From Actinomycetota bacterium (GTDB taxonomy: Bacteria > Actinomycetota > Humimicrobiia > Humimicrobiales > Humimicrobiaceae): a stretch of DNA of 6,338 nt. This document shows, piece by piece, positions 1 to 5,069 of this stretch (the stretch's first letter is position 1; every line of letters starts with the position of its first letter). The DNA is taken from NCBI GenBank assembly GCA_023379515.1, contig JAMCQQ010000051.1, positions 1-6,338 on the forward strand, given 5' to 3'. The notes under the pieces were generated by a model that searched no databases, was not told the DNA's origin, and saw only the letters and a list, made by a program, of their open reading frames with translations. The translations under genes were made by a program, and so were the position numbers.

Positions 1-1
1 T

Positions 2-322
2 CTTACCGGTAAAATTGCATGGACTAAAAATTACAATGCCCTCAATGTTGGTGCTGCCACTGTTGTAAATGATCTCGTATTTACATCAACTTTTGACGGT
101 ATGATTCATGCTCTAAACAACAAGACAGGTGAAGAAGTCTGGAGTTATCAGGCAAGCGGCCCGATTAATGGGTGGCCTGCCGTAAAGGGAGATACGATAA
201 TAGTTCCGGTAGGTATGGGTAAGACACCAATGCTGATTGCTTTCAAGATAGGGGCAAGTGCACAAGCACCTGCTGAAACCACTGCTGCGCCAGGTGGAAC
301 AGGAAAGGGATTTCAGCAATAA
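2..322 (+). CDS. PQQ-binding-like beta-propeller protein, C-terminal part (5' truncated by window edge)
   Basis: The reading frame is open from the first bases and ends in TAA at 320-322, so only about 106 C-terminal residues are visible and the start lies outside the window. The visible part carries blade repeats typical of PQQ/pyrrolo-quinoline quinone propellers. TGKIAWTKNY is followed by a V-N-D-L-V-F strand and DGMIHALNNKTGEEVWSY, then a second partial blade (GWPAVKGDTIIVPVG). The pattern of a strand, 'D-G-x-I-x-A-L-x-x-x-T-G-x-x-x-W', and the next strand is the family signature. The last 25 or so residues are an Ala/Pro/Thr/Gly-rich low-complexity tail ending GKGFQQ, probably disordered. 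Such proteins are usually periplasmic and may be quinoprotein dehydrogenases or non-catalytic scaffolds (BamB-like). The substrate cannot be told from this fragment. It is convergent with hpnG, separated by a terminator, and probably not functionally linked to the isoprenoid genes. Confidence 0.78.
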   Translation, partial: LTGKIAWTKNYNALNVGAATVVNDLVFTSTFDGMIHALNNKTGEEVWSYQASGPINGWPAVKGDTIIVPVGMGKTPMLIAFKIGASAQAPAETTAAPGGTGKGFQQ

Positions 323-350
323 ATATTTACATTAGTGATTTGCCCGTCCC

Positions 351-377
351 GGTATAGCGCTCAAATGCTGCTATACC
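351..377. repeat. Inverted repeat GGTATAGC / GCTATACC
   Basis: A perfect 8-bp inverted repeat (351-358 pairing with 370-377) with an 11-nt loop lies directly left of the terminator hairpin. On the plus strand it is followed by an A-run, not a T-run, so it is not itself an intrinsic terminator for the upstream gene. It could protect the 3' end of the transcript or belong to the compound terminator. Confidence 0.55.
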
Positions 378-378
378 A

Positions 379-413
379 AAAAATAAGACCTCGTTTAACG
401 GGGTCTTATTTTT
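379..413. terminator. Bidirectional Rho-independent terminator between convergent genes
   Basis: A 12-bp perfect inverted repeat (AAAAATAAGACC at 379-390, GGTCTTATTTTT at 402-413) encloses an 11-nt segment that can add four more pairs (one of them a G-U wobble). The right arm ends in a T-run and the left arm begins with an A-run (from 378), so transcripts from either direction end in a U-tract after a stable stem. It lies 57 bp after the stop of the PQQ-propeller gene and about 95 bp beyond the stop of the minus-strand hpnG. That is the expected position for a shared terminator of convergent genes. Confidence 0.85.
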
Positions 414-508
414 ATACCGGATTGTGATATTGCATCTGAAGTTTAAGGATGCTTTTTTGATTTTATATCAGCATCATTCAGGATAATGATGTATCAAGAT
501 GAAGTATA

Positions 509-1294
509 TTAGGATGAGGGCATATTTATAATTGAAAGTATAAAATTATGCAGGCTCCTGCATGCTTTTTTAAAATTATTTCCGTTTCTGACTAATTTTG
601 TAATTTCTGACGGATTTCTAAGGACAAAACGGATTACTTTAGGATAATTGATAAAGGCACCATTAATCAGATTTTCATAGGATAGTGATACACTATATTT
701 CATATTGTCAGAGATTGATCTCACACATAAAACAGGAATTTTATCCGATGGAAGAAAGTTAAGCAGCCAGTAGCTTTCCATATCAACAGCATCTATACTA
801 AATTCCGGATCCAAGAACTCTTTTCGTGCTTTATCTGCAATTATATTGTTGACAGTAAGTAAGTTTCCATAATAAGTTGTACAGTAATCATGTTTAATAA
901 TTTTAAAGTCATTTAACCTGTCAGAAATTACAAAATTAGTCAGAAACGGAATTTTATTATCATCTGAGCATAAAGAATAAATATTTTTACAAATAATAAT
1001 ATCTCCTATGGAAAAACTTTCGTGCATAGCACCTGAAACACCGGCAATTATAATTTTTTCTATAAAATTATGTCCATTTTGGGTGGAATCTTTATTTAAG
1101 AAATTATCTTTTATGAATTGGGCCGCAGTTTTGGCATTTTTCTTACCTATTCCTGTAATTACAAGCAATATTTCTTTATTGTTGATAAGACCTTCATAAA
1201 TCAGTATTTCACCACTGCTCAGTTTTTTCCTGTTTTTCATTTTTCTCAGGAGACTGTTTAATTCAAATTTTAGGGCGCTGAATATTAGAATCAA
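509..1294 (-). CDS. hpnG: HpnG, hopanoid-associated nucleoside phosphorylase
   Basis: This 261-residue protein belongs to the purine nucleoside phosphorylase/MTA-SAH nucleosidase (PNP_UDP) fold. Visible motifs are an N-terminal ILIFSALKFELNSLL strand-helix, ITGIGKKNA (46-54), GVSGAM (85-90) with the following SIGDII, the substrate-binding DMES (Glu173), and SISDN with Asp196 in the place of the catalytic acid of the nucleosidases. The tail after residue 215 (I-R-F-V-L-R-N-P-S-E-I-T-K-L then a long helix) resembles the extended C-terminus of HpnG rather than the shorter MTA/SAH nucleosidases. In hopanoid producers HpnG removes adenine from adenosylhopane, leading to ribosylhopane, the precursor of bacteriohopanetetrol. 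The start is TTG at 1294-1292, supported by an AAGGA ribosome binding site 7 nt upstream. It is transcribed divergently from the cluster containing hpnH, the preceding enzyme in the pathway. A general MTA/SAH nucleosidase remains possible, but the context favours HpnG. Confidence 0.87.
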   Translation of the reverse strand: MILIFSALKFELNSLLRKMKNRKKLSSGEILIYEGLINNKEILLVITGIGKKNAKTAAQFIKDNFLNKDSTQNGHNFIEKIIIAGVSGAMHESFSIGDIIICKNIYSLCSDDNKIPFLTNFVISDRLNDFKIIKHDYCTTYYGNLLTVNNIIADKARKEFLDPEFSIDAVDMESYWLLNFLPSDKIPVLCVRSISDNMKYSVSLSYENLINGAFINYPKVIRFVLRNPSEITKLVRNGNNFKKACRSLHNFILSIINMPSS

Positions 1295-1301
1295 CTCTAT
1301 T

Positions 1302-1306
1302 TCCTT
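1302..1306 (-). promoter_or_regulatory. Ribosome binding site of hpnG
   Basis: On the minus strand AAGGA is followed by 7 nt and then TTG at 1294-1292. This strong Shine-Dalgarno match fixes the non-ATG start of hpnG. Confidence 0.7.
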
Positions 1307-1428
1307 TTCTGAAAATATTCATTACTTGACTGATATTGTCGGTTTCAAATTTAGAAACCCCTAAAAAAACTATGGGCTTTTGAGCTTTAAAAGATTTTGG
1401 CTAATCACAAATAATTTTAATATTATAA

Positions 1429-1484
1429 AAACATACTTAAGGTATTAATAAAATTTATAACTTGATAAAAATTTAAACATACTT
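1429..1484. repeat. Direct repeat AAACATACTT (two copies, 46 bp apart)
   Basis: Identical 10-mers occupy 1429-1438 and 1475-1484. Each copy contains ATAC followed downstream by GTAT (1433-1436/1442-1445 and 1479-1482/1492-1495), so each also has an imperfect dyad. The first overlaps the region just upstream of a TATAAT for the minus-strand gene, and the second abuts the predicted -10 of the plus-strand promoter. That is a plausible arrangement for a regulator acting on both genes. Base composition is very A+T-rich, so chance similarity is possible. Confidence 0.4.
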
Positions 1485-1490
1485 TAAGAT
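1462..1490 (+). promoter_or_regulatory. Predicted sigma70-type promoter for the isoprenoid/hopanoid operon
   Basis: TTGATA (1462-1467, 5 of 6 match to the -35 consensus) and TAAGAT (1485-1490, 4 of 6 match to the -10) are separated by exactly 17 bp. Transcription would start near 1497 and give a leader of about 45 nt before the TTG start at 1543. It lies on the correct strand in an AT-rich divergent gap. Confidence 0.5.
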
Positions 1491-1530
1491 TGTATCATAA
1501 AAACCTGAGTTTAAATATCAATTATGGAAC

Positions 1531-1534
1531 GGAG
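1531..1534 (+). promoter_or_regulatory. Ribosome binding site of the DRL gene
   Basis: GGAG lies 8 nt before TTG at 1543. The frame is closed by a stop at 1498-1500 and has no ATG between that stop and 1543, so this site and the TTG decide the start. Confidence 0.6.
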
Positions 1535-1542
1535 CTGCTCTT

Positions 1543-2856
1543 TTGTTAGGAATCAATGAAAAGCTTAATAATCTGCATGCTGAAAATAAAACCATTAATG
1601 TTGCAGTCGCAGGCATCGGTCAAATGGGAAGCAGCATAGTGAGTCACCTTAATAGTTTAAAAGCATTTAAGGTTTGTGCTATCGCTAATAGAAATGTCCA
1701 AAAATCTTACGACAGAGTAAAATCTCTGGGATATAGCGATAATGATATTTATGTAGTTGAAAAAGATTCAACAAAAAACCACAGTAGTGAAGACGAAAGC
1801 AAAGCTATTCAATCAGGTAAAATTATTTTTACTGATAATCTTGCTGTAATGTCGCAGATAAAGGAAGTGGATGTAATAGTAGATGCTACAGGAAGTCCTG
1901 AGGCAGGTGCTCAAATTGCTGTTACAGGGATCAGCAATAAAAAACATGTAGTTAGTTTAAATGTTGAAGCCGATACATCGGTTGGTCCTCTTCTTAAAAA
2001 ATTGGCCATAAATTCCGGTGTTGTTTATACGGTTGCAGCAGGAGATGAACCGGCAGCCTTGAAAGAATTATATGACTTTGCCACTGCCCTGAATTTAGAA
2101 GTAATTGCAGCAGGAAAAGGGAAAAACAATCCCTTAAACAGAGATGCAAATCCGACCACACTAAGAGAATATTCTGAGCAAAAAGGTACAAGTCCGAAAA
2201 TGATGACCTCATTTGTTGATGGGACAAAGTCAATGGTAGAAATGGCATGTTTTTCTAATGCAACAGGCATAATTCCTGATTGCAGAGGCATGCATGCCCC
2301 GCATGTAAATGTTGAAGATCTTACAAAAGTTTTCAGTCTTAAAGAGGATGGCGGAATTCTTGACAAAAAAGGTGTTGTAGATTTTGCAATCGGAAATGTG
2401 GCACCTGGTGTTTTTCTTATATATTCAACCGAACAGGAAATATTACGCAAAGAATTGAAATATCTTTTATTTGGAGACGGTCCCAATTATCTTTTATACA
2501 GGCCTTACCACCTTACGAGCATAGAATCACCTCTATCGATCGCAAGAGCATACTTTTACAATGAACCAACAATTACACCTAAAAATGGGATGATTTCAGA
2601 AGTAATTACAATGGCGAAAATAGATTTAAAAAAAGGTGAATCAATAGATGGTATCGGCGGTTACTCTGTTTATGGTTCAATAGAGCTTTATCAAAAAGCA
2701 AAGGACCAAAACCTTCTTCCTCTTGGATTAAGCGAGAATACGGTTTTAAAAAACGATGTTAAGAAGGGTGAACCAATAAGATACGAAGATGTTCATATAA
2801 GTGACGACTCCGTAATTTATAAGCTAAGAAAATTGCAGGAAATGATAATTGGTTAA
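1543..2856 (+). CDS. drl: DRL (DXR-II) family oxidoreductase, probable 1-deoxy-D-xylulose 5-phosphate reductoisomerase-like enzyme
   Basis: This is a 437-residue NAD(P)-dependent oxidoreductase with a homoserine-dehydrogenase-like fold and a C-terminal SAF-type domain. The Rossmann motif GIGQMG is at 24-29. It is followed by DATGSPEAGA (114-123), LNVEADTSVGP (139-149), AGDEPAA (166-172), AGKGKNNPLN (190-199) and GTKSMVEMA (227-235), with the SAF-like segment from about 350 to 430. This motif series and the length match the DRL family as I recall it from Brucella abortus. There DRL replaces ordinary DXR and converts 1-deoxy-D-xylulose 5-phosphate to 2-C-methyl-D-erythritol 4-phosphate using NADPH. 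Not every family member has that activity, so the reaction here is inference. Support comes from its position at the head of an operon with a prenyl synthase, IPP isomerase and hopanoid genes. The start is TTG with a GGAG site. The 3' end overlaps the next gene's upstream TTG candidate. Automatic annotation would probably say homoserine dehydrogenase or SAF-domain protein. Confidence 0.8.
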   Translation: MLGINEKLNNLHAENKTINVAVAGIGQMGSSIVSHLNSLKAFKVCAIANRNVQKSYDRVKSLGYSDNDIYVVEKDSTKNHSSEDESKAIQSGKIIFTDNLAVMSQIKEVDVIVDATGSPEAGAQIAVTGISNKKHVVSLNVEADTSVGPLLKKLAINSGVVYTVAAGDEPAALKELYDFATALNLEVIAAGKGKNNPLNRDANPTTLREYSEQKGTSPKMMTSFVDGTKSMVEMACFSNATGIIPDCRGMHAPHVNVEDLTKVFSLKEDGGILDKKGVVDFAIGNVAPGVFLIYSTEQEILRKELKYLLFGDGPNYLLYRPYHLTSIESPLSIARAYFYNEPTITPKNGMISEVITMAKIDLKKGESIDGIGGYSVYGSIELYQKAKDQNLLPLGLSENTVLKNDVKKGEPIRYEDVHISDDSVIYKLRKLQEMIIG

Positions 2857-3925
2857 TAAATCTCAGGGGGAAAATTTGTCTGAATTACCTGAAATATTTG
2901 AAACTTACAGACCTTTTCTGGAAGAGGAAATAAAATCCATAATTTCTGACGGCGAGCTCTTCAAAATTTCAAAAAACAAAACGACGATCTATGATATGAT
3001 GGCTTATCACTTGGGTTGGGCAGATGAAAACGGTGATAAAATTCAATTAAACAGTGGTAAATATCTCAGAGCAACTTTAACCCTTGTTGCCTGCGATTCC
3101 GTATGTGATGAGTTCAAGATTGCCCTGCCTGCCGCTGCGGCAATTGAATTAATCCATAATTTTTCACTCGTTCATGACGATATTCAGGACTGTGATGAAA
3201 TGCGCCGCCATAGACCCACGGTATGGAAAATATGGGGCAAACCCCAGGCAATTAATGTCGGCAGTGCGATGCATGCTCTCTCCACCCTTGCAGTTTTAAA
3301 GTTATCACATAACAAGATAATTCCCGGAAAAATGATAGATGTTTTAAAAATTTTGGATGAGAGTTGTCTGAAAATGATTGAAGGACAATATCTGGATATA
3401 GATTTTGAGAACAGAGGAGATATAACGGTCAAAAATTATCTTGAAATGATTGAGAGAAAAACTGCTGCGCTTATTCAATGTTCGCTTCAAATTGGTGCCG
3501 TCTTGACATTGGATTATAACAAAATGGAGCCTTTTAAAAATTTCGGCAAATACATGGGAATTGCATTCCAGACAAGGGACGACATTTTGGGTATATGGGG
3601 CAATAATAAAAAAACAGGAAAACCAAGCGGAAACGATCTTAAGAGAAAGAAAAAATCGCTGCCGGTTGTTTATTTACTTTCAAGTAATGACAGAAGCTTA
3701 AAAAGGGAATTTTTAGATATTTTTAAAAAAGAGAACATAAGCGATGATGATACTTATAAAATATTGGAAATTTTTGAAAAAATAAAAGCAAAACAGTTTT
3801 GCGAACAAACGACCGAGACTTATTACAACCTGGCATTGAATGAAATGGTAAATCTTCCGGTTAAGGCAAATAAATTGAAACATTACAGAGAAATAGTTGA
3901 TTTTTTAATTAAAAGAGAATTTTAA
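2849..3925 (+). CDS. Polyprenyl (geranylgeranyl/farnesyl-type) diphosphate synthase
   Basis: This soluble, all-helical trans-prenyltransferase condenses allylic diphosphates with isopentenyl diphosphate. Numbered from the upstream TTG (358 residues), it shows SGKYLRATL (69-77) as the substrate-binding GK-x-x-R region. The first aspartate-rich motif is DDIQD (110-114), followed by RRHRPT (119-124), and the Lys-Thr of ERKTAAL is at 204-205. The second aspartate motif is in the variant form QTRDDILG (241-248), then GKPSGNDLKRKKKSLP. The first motif has no two-residue insertion, and Phe105-Ser106 occupy the fifth and fourth positions before it. This is more like archaeal-type C20 synthases than IspA-type farnesyl synthases, but product length cannot be fixed from sequence. 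Two TTG starts are possible. The one at 2849 overlaps the DRL gene by 8 bp with AGGA 8 nt upstream. The one at 2876 has AGGGGG 5 nt upstream and would give 349 residues. Its likely role is to supply the C15/C20 precursor for the isoprenoid lipids of this locus. Confidence 0.94.
   Translation: MVNKSQGENLSELPEIFETYRPFLEEEIKSIISDGELFKISKNKTTIYDMMAYHLGWADENGDKIQLNSGKYLRATLTLVACDSVCDEFKIALPAAAAIELIHNFSLVHDDIQDCDEMRRHRPTVWKIWGKPQAINVGSAMHALSTLAVLKLSHNKIIPGKMIDVLKILDESCLKMIEGQYLDIDFENRGDITVKNYLEMIERKTAALIQCSLQIGAVLTLDYNKMEPFKNFGKYMGIAFQTRDDILGIWGNNKKTGKPSGNDLKRKKKSLPVVYLLSSNDRSLKREFLDIFKKENISDDDTYKILEIFEKIKAKQFCEQTTETYYNLALNEMVNLPVKANKLKHYREIVDFLIKREF
2865..2870 (+). promoter_or_regulatory. Candidate ribosome binding site for the alternative prenyl synthase start at 2876
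   Basis: AGGGGG followed by 5 nt and TTG at 2876 competes with AGGA (2837-2840) plus 8 nt and TTG at 2849. The 2876 start would remove nine residues and the overlap with the DRL gene. Both are plausible and the conserved domain starts after either. Confidence 0.45.
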
Positions 3926-3933
3926 AGACATAA

Positions 3934-3954
3934 CTTAAATCTGATCAATTTAAG
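3934..3954. repeat. Inverted repeat CTTAAAT / ATTTAAG in the prenyl synthase-isomerase gap
   Basis: A perfect 7-bp inverted repeat with a 7-nt centre containing TGATCA lies in the only sizeable gap (58 bp) within the rightward cluster. The stem is almost all A/T, so it would be weak as an RNA hairpin and has no T-run behind it. It is not a convincing terminator. It could be an operator or mRNA processing site, or chance. Confidence 0.35.
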
Positions 3955-3983
3955 AATATAAACTCAAACGTTTTATTTTAAAC

Positions 3984-5060
3984 ATGATGAAAAAAGAAAA
4001 CAGTTTTTCTGCTTTAAAGATTGCAAACGAGAAACGTAAAGAAGAGCATCTTCAAATCAGCTTAAATAAGGATGTAAGTTTTAAAAAAATCAGTTCAGGT
4101 TTTGAAGGGTTTTTATTTATTCATCAGGCACTTCCTGATATCGACATGAACAAAATAGATCTTTCTACGGAAATTTTTGGAAAGAAGCTGTCACTGCCGC
4201 TTATGCTGTCACCGCTTGTCGGTGGGACAGATAAAACTAAAGAGATAAATAAAAATCTTGCAAGAGTAGCCTCGGAGTTAAAAATTGCAATGAGTGTCGG
4301 CTCGCAGAGAACTGCAATTGAGAATATTGAAGTTGAAGAAACATATAAAGTTCGCGAGATAGCCCCTGAAATTCTTCTTTTTGCAAATCTCGGAGCAGTC
4401 CAATTAAATTATGGTTTTGGCATTGAACAGTGCAACAAGGCAGTCGATATGATTGAAGCGGATAGCTTAATTCTTCATTTAAATCCGCTTCAGGAAGCTT
4501 TTCAGCATGAAGGGAATCATAATTTTAAGAATCTGTCAAAAAAAATAAGCACGATATGTCAGGATGCAGCTTATCCTGTGATAGTGCGGGAAGTCGGATT
4601 TGGCATATCTGAAGAAACTGCAAAAAAATTATTGACAGCAGGAGTATCGGGAATTGACGTTGGCGGCGCCGGAGGCACATCATGGATTGAAGTTGAAAAA
4701 AACAGAACCAGCAGCAGGATTTTCAAAAAAGTAGCCGGTGACTTTTGCCAATGGGGTATACCTACTGCCGAAAGCATATTATCTGTAAAAAAAGTTGTGG
4801 GTAAAAACTCTGTGAAAATAATTGCAAGCGGAGGAATCAGGAGCGGGTTGGATGTTGCAAAGGCAATAGCACTTGGTGCCGACATTGCAGGTATTGGACT
4901 TCCGGTGCTTAAAAATATTCATTTATCAATAGACAAATGTATGGAATATATAATGGAAGTTGCTTTAGGTTTAAAAATTGCAATGTTCGGAATTGGAGCT
5001 TCCAGCATAAGTGAGCTAAAAAATAGTAAATATTTAAAAAAGAAAAAAGATGATTTTTAA
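3984..5060 (+). CDS. fni: Type 2 (FMN-dependent) isopentenyl diphosphate delta-isomerase
   Basis: This cytosolic flavoenzyme interconverts isopentenyl and dimethylallyl diphosphate using reduced FMN. The 358-residue TIM-barrel protein shows the family signatures in order. They are the N-terminal EKRKEEHLQI (R18, K19, H22, substrate diphosphate binding), LSPLVGGT (75-82), MSVGSQR (103-109), FANLGA (133-138), HLNPLQE (165-171, with the Asn, Gln and acidic residue of the active site) and VREVGFGIS (201-209). They continue with DVGGAGGTSW (225-234), the phosphate-binding ASGGIRSGLDVAKAIALGAD (281-300) and the C-terminal MFGIGASSISEL. Most homologues I recall have Lys where R202 stands, a conservative change. 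The first ATG of a pair is used and no Shine-Dalgarno sequence is visible. The start cannot be much later because R18-H22 are essential. It is preceded by a 58-bp gap and followed by hpnH after 9 bp. IPP isomerase is not essential to the MEP route, so here it probably tunes the IPP:DMAPP ratio. Confidence 0.95.
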   Translation: MMKKENSFSALKIANEKRKEEHLQISLNKDVSFKKISSGFEGFLFIHQALPDIDMNKIDLSTEIFGKKLSLPLMLSPLVGGTDKTKEINKNLARVASELKIAMSVGSQRTAIENIEVEETYKVREIAPEILLFANLGAVQLNYGFGIEQCNKAVDMIEADSLILHLNPLQEAFQHEGNHNFKNLSKKISTICQDAAYPVIVREVGFGISEETAKKLLTAGVSGIDVGGAGGTSWIEVEKNRTSSRIFKKVAGDFCQWGIPTAESILSVKKVVGKNSVKIIASGGIRSGLDVAKAIALGADIAGIGLPVLKNIHLSIDKCMEYIMEVALGLKIAMFGIGASSISELKNSKYLKKKKDDF

Positions 5061-5069
5061 AAAACAACA

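Larger units (their letters stand above)
1295..1542. promoter_or_regulatory. Divergent hpnG / DRL intergenic control region
   Basis: This strongly A+T-rich 248-bp gap separates two divergently transcribed genes and must hold promoters for both. On the plus strand there is a good promoter near 1462-1490. On the minus strand a perfect TATAAT (plus-strand ATTATA, 1422-1427) is present but has only a poor -35 at the right distance, so the hpnG promoter is uncertain. An inverted repeat GGTTTC (1341-1346) / GAAACC (1354-1359) with a 7-nt loop lies in what would be the hpnG leader. A 10-bp direct repeat (AAACATACTT) lies at 1429-1438 and 1475-1484. No known riboswitch was recognised. Confidence 0.6.

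Noticed and set aside
432..458. GCATC/GATGC hairpin followed by six T
   Set aside because: The stem is only 5 bp with an 11-nt loop, and the much stronger terminator at 379-413 already serves the plus-strand gene.
472..491. CATCATT/AATGATG hairpin downstream of hpnG
   Set aside because: It is a perfect 7-bp stem but no T-run follows on either strand, so it is not called as a terminator.
1008..1199. 63-codon plus-strand open frame antisense to hpnG
   Set aside because: hpnG is well supported on the opposite strand, and this frame has no motif of its own.
1524..1559. Short upstream reading frame (11 codons) overlapping the DRL start
   Set aside because: The ATG has no ribosome binding site and the peptide shows no sign of being an attenuator leader. 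It probably arises by chance.
2025..2486. 153-codon open frame on the minus strand inside the DRL gene
   Set aside because: It is fully antisense to a gene with strong family motifs and its translation resembles no known family. It is a shadow frame.
1543..2856. Homoserine dehydrogenase
   Set aside because: It shares the Rossmann-type fold, but the motif series, the SAF-like C-terminus and the isoprenoid neighbours fit the DRL family better. No threonine/methionine pathway gene is nearby.
3957..3962. TATAAA as an internal -10 element before the isomerase gene
   Set aside because: No acceptable -35 lies 16 to 18 bp upstream, and such sequences are common in this AT-rich DNA.
4571..4885. 104-codon open frame on the minus strand inside the isomerase gene
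   Set aside because: It is antisense to a highly conserved enzyme, proline/serine-rich and without recognisable motifs or a ribosome binding site.
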